Shown: positions 17,637 through 26,635 of the stretch, piece after piece | Layout of the letters: every line of letters starts with the position of its first letter | How positions within the stretch are numbered: position 1 is the stretch's first letter | Assembly: GCA_947627715.1 (NCBI GenBank) | Contig: CANQXK010000005.1 | Location: forward strand, 1-64,000 | Source: an uncultured Oscillospiraceae bacterium | Lineage (GTDB): Bacteria; Bacillota; Clostridia; Oscillospirales; Oscillospiraceae | Direction: 5' to 3' | DNA: 64,000 nt | Program-made: the position numbers and the translations under genes | Notes under the pieces: model-generated | The model's input: only the letters and a program-made list of their open reading frames with translations | Told to the model about the DNA's origin: nothing | Databases searched by the model: none

Positions 17637-19145
17637 TCAGCTTTCCGCCGGGGCGGCCTGGTCCAGAAGGAACGCCATCAGCGGGTCCTCCGGCATCCCG
17701 GCCGCGGTGCAGTGTTCGTCGAATCTCATGCGCACCGGCGACGCGGGGGTGAAGCGCGGCCAGAGGGGGAGGGGCTTTCCATCGCTTCCCGTGCCGTTGG
17801 GGTCCCCCGTGCGCATAAAGTTGACCCAGTAATCGCACATCCTGCGGGCCAGGTCGTAGTGGCGGCCTTCAAAAGGCCGCCAGCACTTTGCCAGCGTCTC
17901 AAAGAAGAACCAAAGGTCCACGGAGTGGAAGGTGCCCGGCCGGTCCCAGCCGGGGATGTCCATGGCGAACTGATAGGCGTAGAGGGGCGTACCGTCTCCG
18001 GCCGACCGGGCGGCGCGGCACAGGGAGAAGTCGATGGCGCTGACGGCGCCCTCCCGGCGGATGCTTTCGGCGGTGGCGGGGTGGGAGAAGAGGGAGAGGA
18101 AGCGCTCCGCCTCCGGCCCATACGAACGCCGGGCGAAATCGCGCAGGGAGTCCTCATCGGAGGCGTCGGGGGCGAGGATAAATTCGCTGTCCGTGCTCCC
18201 GGCAAGGACGGGACATTTGACGCGCTCCGGGCGGGTGTACCAGTCGTTGGAGTCGGCCTTCTGAAAGACGCCGTCGATGACGGCGCACCAGGGGCCGGGG
18301 TACTGGAGGGCCTTGTCAAGGAGCGTCTGCGCATCGACGCGCCGCGCCTCCGCCAGCGTCTTTACCCCCAGAAATTCCTCAAAAAACCGCTCTCCCCGCG
18401 CCTGGGCCGCCGTTAAGGTGGTGTTGAGGCCGGAAAAGCCGGGATAGGCGGGGGAGAAAAGTCCGCTCTGGATGATGCCGCGCCTGAAAAGGCCCCGGTT
18501 CTCCGGGCAGGCGATCTGCGCGCCCACGCTCATGCCCCCGGCGGATTGGCCGCCGATGGTGATGTTCTCCGGGTCGCCGCCGAAGAAGGCGATGTTCCGC
18601 TTGACCCAGCGGGTGGCGAACTGCTGGTCAAGGAAGCCGAAATTGGTGGGCGCGTCCGGGGCCTCCGCCGTCAGCTCCGGGTGGCTGAGGAAGCCAAAGA
18701 CGTTGAGCCTGTAGTTGACGGTCACCACCACCACGCCGCGCCGGGCGATGCGCTCCCCGTCAAATTCCATCTCCGAGGGGTAGCCCACCTGGAGGCCGCC
18801 CCCGAAATACCACACGAACACAGGAAGGCCCGCCTGCCCCTGGGCCGGGGTCCAGACGTTGAGATAGAGGCAGTCCTCGGACATGGCCATGTCGTGGTCT
18901 ATGTGCCACTCCCGGTTATATAGGTTATCCTCCTGAGGGTTGGGCCGGGGCTGCATGGCGGCGGGGGCGAACTCGTGACATATTAGGTCCCCCTCCCAGT
19001 CCGCCGGGGGCTGTGGCGCGCGCCAGCGGTTCTCCCCCACGGGAGGCGCGGCAAACGGGATCCCCCTGTATACGGTGATACGCGGGTCGGCGGCCGGAAG
19101 GCCGCGCACCCAGCCGTTTTCTGTCTTGACACGTCGAATCAGCAC
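17637..19145 (-). CDS. Type-B carboxylesterase
   Basis: This 502-residue alpha/beta-hydrolase is of the carboxylesterase type-B family. YRGIPFAAPPVG near the N-terminus, EDCLYLNVW at 90-98 and the nucleophile elbow GGQSAGG with S201 are all present. The oxyanion loop reads FGGGLQVG. No signal peptide is visible. Lying beside xylan genes it could remove acetyl or other ester groups from imported oligosaccharides, but the family is broad and the substrate is open. The start is GTG at 19145, seven bases after AAAGGAGG. It is transcribed toward the GH3 gene and shares its terminator. Confidence 0.85.
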   Translation of the reverse strand: MLIRRVKTENGWVRGLPAADPRITVYRGIPFAAPPVGENRWRAPQPPADWEGDLICHEFAPAAMQPRPNPQEDNLYNREWHIDHDMAMSEDCLYLNVWTPAQGQAGLPVFVWYFGGGLQVGYPSEMEFDGERIARRGVVVVTVNYRLNVFGFLSHPELTAEAPDAPTNFGFLDQQFATRWVKRNIAFFGGDPENITIGGQSAGGMSVGAQIACPENRGLFRRGIIQSGLFSPAYPGFSGLNTTLTAAQARGERFFEEFLGVKTLAEARRVDAQTLLDKALQYPGPWCAVIDGVFQKADSNDWYTRPERVKCPVLAGSTDSEFILAPDASDEDSLRDFARRSYGPEAERFLSLFSHPATAESIRREGAVSAIDFSLCRAARSAGDGTPLYAYQFAMDIPGWDRPGTFHSVDLWFFFETLAKCWRPFEGRHYDLARRMCDYWVNFMRTGDPNGTGSDGKPLPLWPRFTPASPVRMRFDEHCTAAGMPEDPLMAFLLDQAAPAES

Positions 19146-19187
19146 AACGGTTCCTCCTTTACGGGGGGAGTACCGGCGGGGCCTTTC

Positions 19188-19970
19188 TTAAAGGCCCGCC
19201 TTGCCCCCGTCGAATATAAGCTCCTGCCCGTCCGGCAGGACGGCGCGGCGGGTGTCGATCTTCTCATACGGCGGGATGTCAACGGGAGGGGCCGCGCGCA
19301 GGGCGTCCTCCGTCAGCCCGTCCAGGAACTGCCGCAGCTTCGCGCGGGGGTGGGGCGTAAAGCTGTGCGGGCAGAGGACGGTGTCAAAGGGAAGCTCCAG
19401 GAGGCGGCGCAGATTCCCCAGGGCCTCCCCCACGGGGAGCGCCTCCGGGAAGAAGAGCCACGTGCAGGGGTTCCAAGCGTCCCCCGTGAGAAGCAGACGG
19501 CGCTCCGGGACATATACCGCGGCGGACCCCGGCGTGTGGCCGGGGCAGGGGAGCGGGACGGCGGTGAGGCCCCCCAGGTCCACCGGCTCCCGCCCCAGCG
19601 GAAAGAGCGGCGGCAGACTGTCCGCCATAAAGTCCCCCGCCGGCTGAAGGCCCCGGAAGCGCGCCTGGGAGAGCACGCGCTCCCGCTGCTGCCGCCCGGT
19701 GTAGCGGGGGATCAGCGGAATATCCCCGGCGGAGAGAAGGGCGCCGGAAAACCACCGCGCCCCCAGCGCGTGGTCGTGGTGGGCGTGGGTGAGCAGGAGG
19801 GTGACCGGCCTTTCGGTGAGCGTCTCCACAAACCCGCGCACGTCCTCCACGCCGTAGCCGGCATCCACCAGCAGGGCGCGGTCTTCGCCAACCAGCAGGG
19901 TCATGCAGACGCCCAGCGCGTCCTCGATATGAAAAACGCCGGGAAAAATCTCACTACTTTTAAAGCTCAT
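19188..19970 (-). CDS. Metallo-beta-lactamase fold hydrolase
   Basis: This 260-residue hydrolase has the dinuclear metal motif HAHHDH at 62-67, a second histidine in CPGHTPGS, the bridging aspartate in LLTGDAW, and a late histidine in LCPHSF. These define a glyoxalase-II-like MBL fold; the substrate is not evident. ATG at 19970 is used because TGAGGTGG lies seven bases ahead; an in-frame start 15 bases upstream has no ribosome site. It lies 42 bases upstream of the carboxylesterase gene on the same strand and may be co-transcribed with it. Confidence 0.82.
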   Translation of the reverse strand: MSFKSSEIFPGVFHIEDALGVCMTLLVGEDRALLVDAGYGVEDVRGFVETLTERPVTLLLTHAHHDHALGARWFSGALLSAGDIPLIPRYTGRQQRERVLSQARFRGLQPAGDFMADSLPPLFPLGREPVDLGGLTAVPLPCPGHTPGSAAVYVPERRLLLTGDAWNPCTWLFFPEALPVGEALGNLRRLLELPFDTVLCPHSFTPHPRAKLRQFLDGLTEDALRAAPPVDIPPYEKIDTRRAVLPDGQELIFDGGKAGL

Positions 19971-20026
19971 GGTTTTCCACCTCACAGATCGTTTGCGCAG
20001 GACGCCAAGTCCCCCGCGGCGGAGGG

Positions 20027-20055
20027 TTGACGCGCTTTTTCAAAAATGATACAAT
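20027..20055 (+). promoter_or_regulatory. Promoter-like element pointing into the ftsH 3' end
   Basis: TTGACG at 20027 and TACAAT at 20050 are 17 bases apart on the plus strand. No plus-strand gene follows; transcripts from here would run antisense to ftsH. It may be a chance match. Confidence 0.35.
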
Positions 20056-20068
20056 TGACCGTGATTTT

Positions 20069-20096
20069 AAAAACGGAAGATCGCGTTTTCGCTTCC
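20069..20096 (-). terminator. Terminator of ftsH
   Basis: On the minus strand GGAAG pairs with CTTCC around an inner GCG-AAAA-CGC hairpin and is followed by GTTTTTAAAA. Confidence 0.65.
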
Positions 20097-20105
20097 GGGA
20101 GGCGC

Positions 20106-21920
20106 TCAGGCGTTGAGGATGTTCATAAACTCCTCGCCCGTGATGGTCTCCTTCTCATAGAGATACCGGGCCAGCTCGTCCAGCTTGTCCTGATTGTCCC
20201 AAAGGAGCTTCAGCGCCTTCTCGTGCTGTTTTTTCACAAGCTCCACCACCTTGGCGTCGATCTTCGTCTGGGTCTCGGCGGAGCAGGCCAGGGAGCTGTC
20301 GCCGCCCAGGTACTGGTTGGTGACGGTCTCCAGGGCCACCATGTCAAAGTCCTCGCTCATGCCGTAGCGGGTGATCATGGCGCGGGCAAGCTTGGTGGCC
20401 TGTTCGATGTCGTTGGAAGCGCCCGTGGTCACGGTGCCGAAACGCACCTCTTCCGCCGCGCGGCCCCCGGTGAGCGTGGCGATCTTGTTCTCGATCTCCT
20501 CCCGGGTCATCAGGTAGTGGTTCCCCTCCTCCACCTGCATGGTGTAGCCCAGCGCCCCGGAGGTGCGGGGGATGATAGTGATCTTCTGCACCGGCGCGGA
20601 ATTTGTCTGCTTCGCCGCCACCAGGGCGTGGCCGATCTCGTGGTAGGAGACGGTCCACTTTTCCTTGTCGGTCAAAATGGCGTTCTTCTTCTGATACCCC
20701 GCGATCACGACCTCGATGCTCTCGGAGAGGTCCCCCTGCGTCACCGTCTGGCGGCCCTGGCGCACGGCCCGAAGCGCCGCCTCGTTGACGATGTTGGCAA
20801 GCTCCGCGCCGGAGGCCCCGGAGGCCATCCGGGCGATCTGGGTGAAGTCCACGTCGTCCGCGACCTTGACCTTTTTGGCGTGGACCCTCAAAATGGCCTC
20901 GCGCCCCGCAAGGTCGGGAAGCTCCACGGGCACGCGCCTGTCGAAGCGGCCGGGGCGGGTGAGGGCCGGGTCAAGGGACTCCGGCCTGTTGGTGGCGGCG
21001 AGGATGATGACGCCGCCCGCGCCCTCGAAGCCGTCCATCTCCGTGAGCAGTTGGTTCAGGGTCTGCTCCCGCTCGTCGTTGCCGCCGCCGAGCTGGCCGT
21101 CGCGCTTTTTGCCGATGGCGTCTATCTCGTCGATGAACACGATGCAGGGGGCCTTCTCCTTGGCCTGTTTGAAGAGGTCGCGGACCTTGCTGGCGCCCAT
21201 GCCCACGAACATCTCCACAAATTCAGAGCCGGACATGGAGAAGAAGGGGACGTCCGCCTCCCCGGCCACGGCCTTGGCCAGCATGGTCTTGCCGGTGCCC
21301 GGAGGACCCACCAGCAGCACGCCCTTGGGCATGGTCGCGCCGATGGCCTCGTACTTCGAGGGGTCGTGGAGGTACTCCACGATCTCCTTCAGATTGTCCT
21401 TGGCCTCGTCCTCTCCGGCCACGTCGGCAAACTTGATGCCGTCGGAGGACTGGACGTACACACGGGCTTTATTTTTGTTCATGCCGAACATCATGGCGTT
21501 TTCCCCGCCGGCCTTTTTCATGATCATCCGGGAGATGAGCTGCCCCACAAGGAGGAAGATGCCCACGGGCAGGATCCACTCCAGCAGAATGCTCATCAGC
21601 GGCGACATCTGCTCGATGATCTCTTTGGTAAACTGCGCGCCGGAGGCGTACAGCCGCTCCGTAAGGCCGGGGTCCTCCATAAGCCCGGTCTTGTAGATGG
21701 CCGTCTCATCCTTGTTGGTGAAGAGGATCTCGTTGCTCTGGACCTCCACCCGGCAGATGTCCCCCTCCTCGGTCATCCGCATGAAGGTCCCGTAATCCAC
21801 CTCCTTCACCTGGGCCATCATGAGCCTGGGCGTGATGAAAAGGTTAAACAATACCAGCACCAAAAGGACGATGCCGTAGTAATAAAAAAGCGGTTTTTTC
21901 GGTTTCTTGACTTCCTTCAT
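20106..21920 (-). CDS. ftsH: ATP-dependent zinc metalloprotease FtsH
   Basis: This 604-residue membrane-bound AAA protease degrades damaged or regulatory proteins. Two membrane segments (about 12-34 and 113-132) flank a short periplasmic-face domain. The AAA domain has Walker A GPPGTGKT at 205-212, Walker B IVFIDEID at 260-267 and an arginine finger in RPGRFDR. The zinc motif is HEIGH at 427-431 (most family members have HEAGH). ATG at 21920 follows GGGAGGTATG; an in-frame codon 60 bases upstream lacks a ribosome site. It is monocistronic and divergent from the epimerase gene. Confidence 0.93.
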   Translation of the reverse strand: MKEVKKPKKPLFYYYGIVLLVLVLFNLFITPRLMMAQVKEVDYGTFMRMTEEGDICRVEVQSNEILFTNKDETAIYKTGLMEDPGLTERLYASGAQFTKEIIEQMSPLMSILLEWILPVGIFLLVGQLISRMIMKKAGGENAMMFGMNKNKARVYVQSSDGIKFADVAGEDEAKDNLKEIVEYLHDPSKYEAIGATMPKGVLLVGPPGTGKTMLAKAVAGEADVPFFSMSGSEFVEMFVGMGASKVRDLFKQAKEKAPCIVFIDEIDAIGKKRDGQLGGGNDEREQTLNQLLTEMDGFEGAGGVIILAATNRPESLDPALTRPGRFDRRVPVELPDLAGREAILRVHAKKVKVADDVDFTQIARMASGASGAELANIVNEAALRAVRQGRQTVTQGDLSESIEVVIAGYQKKNAILTDKEKWTVSYHEIGHALVAAKQTNSAPVQKITIIPRTSGALGYTMQVEEGNHYLMTREEIENKIATLTGGRAAEEVRFGTVTTGASNDIEQATKLARAMITRYGMSEDFDMVALETVTNQYLGGDSSLACSAETQTKIDAKVVELVKKQHEKALKLLWDNQDKLDELARYLYEKETITGEEFMNILNA

Positions 21921-22042
21921 TTGACATACCTCCCAAAAATTCGCTGTGTCTATCATACCGCGAAATGCGCGGCAAATCAAGACCCGGCGGTCTATAAAAG
22001 AAAAAACATCAAAAAGTTTCCATCTATTAAGGAGGACGCATC

Positions 22043-23068
22043 ATGAGAGCACTTTTTATCGGGGGCACAGGCACCATCAGCGCCGCCGTCGTCCGGCGGC
22101 TTGCCAGCGATCCCGGCTGGGAGGTCTGGCTTCTCAACCGGGGGAACCGGGACGGCGCCGTCCCGGAGAACGTCCGGCGGATCGTCGCGGACATCCACGA
22201 CGAGGAGGACGTTCTGAAAAAGCTGGGGGACATGACCTTTGACACGGTTTGCGAGTTCATCGGCTTCGTCCCGGCGGACGTGGAGCGCGACTGGCGGCTC
22301 TTCCGGGGCCGGACGGCGCAGTATATCTACATAAGCTCCGCCTCGGCGTATTTAAAGCCGGCGGCAAGCTTTGTAGTCACCGAGGGCACCGCGCTGGCAA
22401 ACCCCTACTGGGAGTACTCCCGGAACAAGATCGCCTGCGAGGAATTTCTCATGAAAAAACACCGGGAAGAGGGCTTCCCGGTGACCATCGTGCGGCCCAG
22501 CCACACCTATGACGAGCGGACGGTCCCCGTGGGGATCCACGGGGCAAACGGCTTCTGGCAGGTGATCTCCCGGATGCGGGAGGGAAAGCCGGTGCTCGTC
22601 CAGGGGGACGGCTCGTCCCTGTGGACCCTCACCTTCAACACCGACTTCGCCGTGGGCTTTACCGGCCTTATGGGGAACCGCCACGCCATCGGCGAGGCGT
22701 TCCAGATCACCGGCGACGAGACGCTGACCTGGGATCAGATCTACGCCACTATCGCGGACGCGCTGGGGGTCCGGCTCCAGGCGTACCACGTCTCCAGCGA
22801 CTATCTGGCGGACGTGGGCAAAAAGTACGGCTACGACTTCGCCGGGGGCCTTTTGGGAGACAAGGCGGTGTCCGTCGTCTTTGACAACGCCAAGCTCAAG
22901 CGCACCGTGCCGGAGATGCGCACCACGGTCCCGTTCCACCGGGGCGTGCGCATCGCGCTGGACTACATCCTCTCCCACCCGGAGGAATGCCAGCGGCCCG
23001 ACCCGGAGTTTGACCGCTTCTGCGACCGGGTCATCGCGGCGCTGGAGGCCTCCAAGGCGGCGGTGTGA
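22043..23068 (+). CDS. NAD-dependent epimerase/dehydratase family protein
   Basis: This 341-residue Rossmann-fold protein of the extended short-chain dehydrogenase family opens with the dinucleotide loop GGTGTIS at about 7-13. The usual catalytic tyrosine-lysine pair is seen as YWEYSRNKIACE (Tyr-x3-Lys). The protein resembles the small group of bacterial isomerase/epimerase-like proteins with unknown sugar substrate. ATG at 22043 follows AAGGAGG. The gene ends only seven bases from the end of the convergent ATP-grasp gene, and no terminator is visible between them. Confidence 0.82.
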   Translation: MRALFIGGTGTISAAVVRRLASDPGWEVWLLNRGNRDGAVPENVRRIVADIHDEEDVLKKLGDMTFDTVCEFIGFVPADVERDWRLFRGRTAQYIYISSASAYLKPAASFVVTEGTALANPYWEYSRNKIACEEFLMKKHREEGFPVTIVRPSHTYDERTVPVGIHGANGFWQVISRMREGKPVLVQGDGSSLWTLTFNTDFAVGFTGLMGNRHAIGEAFQITGDETLTWDQIYATIADALGVRLQAYHVSSDYLADVGKKYGYDFAGGLLGDKAVSVVFDNAKLKRTVPEMRTTVPFHRGVRIALDYILSHPEECQRPDPEFDRFCDRVIAALEASKAAV

Positions 23069-23075
23069 CGCGCCG

Positions 23076-24269
23076 TCACTTCAGCTCCAGCGTCTCCTTG
23101 AAGAACTGATCCATCTCCTCCCTGGTGGGGAAGACGGCAATGTACATCTGATTGCCCATCGCCCCGGCCAACACCTGGGGGATGCGGCCCACCAGCTTCA
23201 TTCGCGCCCCGTACCGGCGCATGATGCCCTCGTGGTCCAGGGCGAAGTTCTTCCCGTCCCGGCGGCCCAGGTAGGCGCAGAAGTAGTGGTCCTTCTCGGT
23301 GGCGGTGGTCTTGTCGAAGGCCACCATGTCCGCCCAGACCTTGTAGACGTTGGTGCCGTGGGCGAAGTCGATCATGTCCGGGGTGTAGCCGCCGCTGGGG
23401 CGCATATTGACCTCAAGGCCCACAAGGTCCCCCTTCTTCCCAAGGCCCTCCTGGTCCTGGGAGAGGCGGAAGAACTCAAAGTGGATGAACCGGCTCTTTA
23501 CGCCGAAGGCGCGGGCGGTGGCCCGGCCGGCGGCGCGGGTGTCCTCCGGCAGGTCGCGGAGGATGAAGTAGATGGAGTTGTCCCCGTCGTTGACGATGTC
23601 CATGATGGACACGGGCGTCACGTTCCCCGCTTCGAACATCGGCTCGCCGTGGGAGTCGTAGATAGCGTCATAGGAATTGACCTCCGCGTAGACGTACTCC
23701 TCCATGATGTAGCTGACCTTGGGATCGCGCTTTTCCAGAAACGCCTCCAGGTCCGCCTCGGACTTGAGGGCGTGGGTGTCGGAGGCCCCGACGCCGTTGT
23801 CGGGCTTCACCACCACGGGGTAGCCCACCGTCTCGATGAACGCCCGGCAGTCCTCCGGCCCCTCCACCAGATGCCACCGCGCCGTGGGGATCCCCGCCCG
23901 CTTGTAGTACTCCTTCATCTGGGACTTGAGCTTGATGGCCGGCATATCCGCTTCCTGAAAGCCGGAGGTGATGTGAAAGGCGGTGCGAAGACGGGCGTCC
24001 CGTTCCAACCAGTACTCGTTGTTGGATTCCAGCCAGTCGATGGGGCCGTGCTTGAAGATGAGGAACGCCACGGCCCGGTACACCGAGTCATAATTTTCCA
24101 GGCTGTCCACCTTGTAATACTCGTTGAGATTCTCCCGAAGTCCCTGGCTCAGGCGCTCGTAAGGCTCGTCGCCGATGCCCAGCACGTTCATGCCGTTGGC
24201 CTTGAGTTCCCGGCAGAAAAGCCAGTAGTTGGCGGGGAAATTGGGGGAGATAAAGATGACGTTTTTCAT
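23076..24269 (-). CDS. ATP-grasp domain carboxylate ligase
   Basis: This 397-residue protein has an N-terminal Rossmann-like pre-ATP-grasp domain (IFISPNFPANYW, GIGD). The ATP-grasp fold follows: GYPVVVKPDNGVGASDTH carries the ATP-binding lysine and a small glycine loop, SYIMEEYV comes next, and the metal-binding end has HFEFF and LEVNMRPSGGY. Such enzymes join a carboxylate to an amine or thiol through an acyl-phosphate. The substrate is unknown, and no peptide or siderophore cluster surrounds it. The ATG follows GAAGGAAGC. It lies 46 bases downstream of the putative esterase gene, so the two may form an operon. Confidence 0.8.
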   Translation of the reverse strand: MKNVIFISPNFPANYWLFCRELKANGMNVLGIGDEPYERLSQGLRENLNEYYKVDSLENYDSVYRAVAFLIFKHGPIDWLESNNEYWLERDARLRTAFHITSGFQEADMPAIKLKSQMKEYYKRAGIPTARWHLVEGPEDCRAFIETVGYPVVVKPDNGVGASDTHALKSEADLEAFLEKRDPKVSYIMEEYVYAEVNSYDAIYDSHGEPMFEAGNVTPVSIMDIVNDGDNSIYFILRDLPEDTRAAGRATARAFGVKSRFIHFEFFRLSQDQEGLGKKGDLVGLEVNMRPSGGYTPDMIDFAHGTNVYKVWADMVAFDKTTATEKDHYFCAYLGRRDGKNFALDHEGIMRRYGARMKLVGRIPQVLAGAMGNQMYIAVFPTREEMDQFFKETLELK

Positions 24270-24315
24270 GTGAAAGCCGCTTCCTTCGTTTGTATTTTGT
24301 ATTATTTATGTTCTC

Positions 24316-25080
24316 TCACCGCTCATAGAGCAGCGTGTTCAGGAAAAAGGGGATCTGTCTTTCCCAGCTGGCCTCGCAGTGCTCGCCGCCGGGGACGACC
24401 CGCGCCGTGACGAACGCGCCGCGCTCCATGAGCTGCACGGCGGTCCGGCCAAAGAGCTTCGCCGTCCTCATGCCGGGGGACCGCGCCAGCTCCTGGGAGC
24501 CGTAGTCCATGTAAACCACCGTCCCCGGCTCCATGGGCGCGGTGCGCAAAAGCTCGCCCAGCTTCCCCGGCGACACCCCCACGGAGGGGGACAGCGCCGC
24601 CGCCCCGGCGAAGACCCGGTTGTACGCCGCCACGGCGTAGAGGCTCATCAGGCCTCCCATGGAGCTGCCCGCGATAAACGTGTGCGCCCGGTCGGGCAGG
24701 GTGGGGAAACGGCTGTCCACCGTGGGCTTGAAGACGTTCACGAACCACTCCATGGTCTCCCGCCCCCGGCCCTTCAGCGGCCCGAACTCCCTGGCCCGGA
24801 AGTCGAAGGGCGAGTACTCCGAAAGCCGCTCGCCGTTTGGCCCGTGACAGCACTCCACGGCGGCCACGATGAGGGGCGTCCCGGTCCTCTCCAGATAGTC
24901 CTCCATACCCCAGCTTTTCCCATACGTCGCGTCCGCGTCGTAAAAGACATTGTGCCCGTCGAACATATAGAGCACCGGGAAGCGCCCGCCCGCCGCGGCC
25001 TGCGCGGGGAGATAGACATAGGCGAATCTCGGTTCGCTGCCGGTAAGCTCCGGCAGGGTGACCTCCCATTTGATGATCAC
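24316..25080 (-). CDS. Putative esterase (alpha/beta-hydrolase, Fes/esterase-D type)
   Basis: This 254-residue protein is of the putative esterase family (PF00756 type). FPVLYMFDGHNVFYD is the typical first strand and the nucleophile elbow is GSSMGG, with a C-terminal histidine in GGEHCEASWERQIPFF. The usual activities are feruloyl, acetyl or siderophore ester cleavage, and the exact one is unclear. The start is placed at GTG 25080 because AAGGGA ends nine bases ahead; an upstream GTG at 25089 touches that site. It precedes the ATP-grasp ligase gene on the same strand. Confidence 0.78.
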   Translation of the reverse strand: MIIKWEVTLPELTGSEPRFAYVYLPAQAAAGGRFPVLYMFDGHNVFYDADATYGKSWGMEDYLERTGTPLIVAAVECCHGPNGERLSEYSPFDFRAREFGPLKGRGRETMEWFVNVFKPTVDSRFPTLPDRAHTFIAGSSMGGLMSLYAVAAYNRVFAGAAALSPSVGVSPGKLGELLRTAPMEPGTVVYMDYGSQELARSPGMRTAKLFGRTAVQLMERGAFVTARVVPGGEHCEASWERQIPFFLNTLLYER

Positions 25081-25089
25081 AGGACTCAC

Positions 25090-25406
25090 TCCCTTCTTTT
25101 ACCCGCTCAGTTTAGCACGCCGGGCGAAAAAAAGCAACCCCGGCGGGGGAGAGGAGCGACGGAACGGTGGAGAAATACGCCGGGGAGACAAAGAACCGCC
25201 CACGGCCAGGGGTTTCTGACCGCGGGCGGCAAGCCCATCAGGAGGAAGCGGATCCGGGCGCAAAAGAATCGCTGCGCCTATGGCGCGTGTTGGCGGGATT
25301 CTTTTTAACGGTTGAAGTGGGTCCTATCCTTTAAGAAGAACTCAAACAAGTCTGGAAAAAGCGAGCGGCTGATTCGGGCGGTCCGCCTTTTTCGTATCGT
25401 CAGCTT
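25090..25406. other. Intergenic region without a gene
   Basis: About 317 bases hold no supported gene. Two weak hairpins can be seen: AAAAGAATC at 25262 with GATTCTTTT at 25297, enclosing a GCGCC-GGCGC pair, which may end transcription in either direction; and a small GGCG-CGCC stem before a T-run near 25378-25394. Confidence 0.5.
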
Positions 25407-25787
25407 TTAGAAAATGCTCTCCCAATTCAGGCTCTCCATTTTTGTGATGGAGGCCAGATGCTCCCGCACCAGGGCCGAGGCGGCGTTGGCGGCGGGGGCG
25501 TCGCGGGTGTAGATGTGCTCTGCCAGCTCATAGAAATCCCCGGTCAGAGTCTCGATGTCCGTGTGGCGCAGGACGATGCCGGTGTAGCCCTGGCGGCTTT
25601 TCCAAAGCTCCATCGCCCTGTCAAGGAGGGCGCGGCTCTCCTCCCAATCCTCCCGCGCCGCCGCCTGTGCCGAGCGGTCCACAAGGTCGCCGATGGAGCC
25701 GCAGAGGCTCTTGATGGAGGCGGTGTTCCAGACGGACAGGGCCAGCAATACGGCGAGAAGTAGGCCGGCGAACAGCTCTTTTTTCAT
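25407..25787 (-). CDS. DUF4363 family protein
   Basis: This is a 126-residue protein with one N-terminal membrane segment (about 4-21) and a helical, coiled-coil-like extracytoplasmic part with LDRAMELWKSRQ. It matches the DUF4363 family, found in Clostridia mostly right after DUF421 genes. The function is unknown. ATG at 25787 is preceded by AGGAGGGCG, and the ATG overlaps the stop of the DUF421 gene by four bases, so translation is coupled. Confidence 0.75.
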   Translation of the reverse strand: MKKELFAGLLLAVLLALSVWNTASIKSLCGSIGDLVDRSAQAAAREDWEESRALLDRAMELWKSRQGYTGIVLRHTDIETLTGDFYELAEHIYTRDAPAANAASALVREHLASITKMESLNWESIF

Positions 25788-26464
25788 GAGACGCCCTCCT
25801 TTTTGGCGTAGTAGATATTGCCGGAGGCGTCCACGGTGAGAAGATAGACCTCCCTGGCCGAGCGCGCGCCGCGCTTGCGCAGCTGCGCCTCCAGCCATTT
25901 TTCGTCCTTGCCCAAAAGACGCATATTTTCCCGCATGATCCGGCCCTCCGTGATTACCGAGACCGGCAGGCCGTCGTCCGGCGCGGCGACCCCCAGCTCC
26001 TCCGGCGTGGCGGGGGAGAATTTGGCGTAGGGGAGGACCGAGAGGGTCCCGTCCGTCTCCAAGATCGCGTGCCTGACCTGGGAGATGTCGGTGATGCCGT
26101 TGATGCGCAGCTCCACGTAGAGTTCGTCCACGCTCAGGCGGCATTTTTTCATCTCCGACTGGACGATGACGCCGTTGTCGATGAGGATGCTGGGCTTGCC
26201 TGACACCACGCGGCGGAAGCGCGAGGATTTGACGCTGATGGCGGAGATGACCAGCTGACAGGCCAGAAGCGTCAGGACCGGCACCACGCCGTAGATGAGC
26301 GGCGTACCCGTGTCCTGGAGGGGCTGGGAGGCGAGGTTGGAGATCAGCACCGCCACCACCAGCTCCAGCGGCTCCAGCTCCCCCAGCTGGCGCTTGCCCA
26401 TGATGCGGATGGAGACGATGAGCAGCAGAAAGACAATGACCGTTCGGACGAAGCTCACACCCAT
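25784..26464 (-). CDS. DUF421 (YetF/YrbG-like) membrane protein
   Basis: This 226-residue protein has three N-terminal membrane segments, a GKRQLGELEPLELVV block typical of the family, and a cytoplasmic two-lobed domain beginning near residue 85. Its KPSILIDNGVIV and LRINGITDISQVRHAILE blocks are family hallmarks. DUF421 proteins are widespread in sporulating bacteria and some affect spore or envelope properties, but no mechanism is known. ATG at 26464 follows AAAGGGGGTC. It is divergent from glmM. Confidence 0.85.
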   Translation of the reverse strand: MGVSFVRTVIVFLLLIVSIRIMGKRQLGELEPLELVVAVLISNLASQPLQDTGTPLIYGVVPVLTLLACQLVISAISVKSSRFRRVVSGKPSILIDNGVIVQSEMKKCRLSVDELYVELRINGITDISQVRHAILETDGTLSVLPYAKFSPATPEELGVAAPDDGLPVSVITEGRIMRENMRLLGKDEKWLEAQLRKRGARSAREVYLLTVDASGNIYYAKKEGVS

Positions 26465-26545
26465 GCCAAGACCCCCTTTTTTGTAAGTATCTGCAAAATG
26501 AGGGGACTTATTCAGAATAAATGCCCGTGGAAAAGACGTAACTTC

Positions 26546-26574
26546 TTGACATGGGGCACTAAAAAGGATAAACT
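26546..26574 (+). promoter_or_regulatory. Vegetative promoter for glmM operon
   Basis: TTGACA at 26546 and TAAACT at 26569 with a 17-base spacer, about 60 bases before the glmM start. Confidence 0.75.
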
Positions 26575-26635
26575 ACATAAGATAAGGTATCTATGCGATT
26601 TGGCAGCAAATATGGAATCCATTGTGGAGGAAGCT

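Noticed and set aside
20046-22046. A 666-codon plus-strand frame opposite ftsH
   Set aside because: It mirrors the ftsH coding frame, rich in Leu-His-Gly-Val as expected for an antisense shadow, with no ribosome site.
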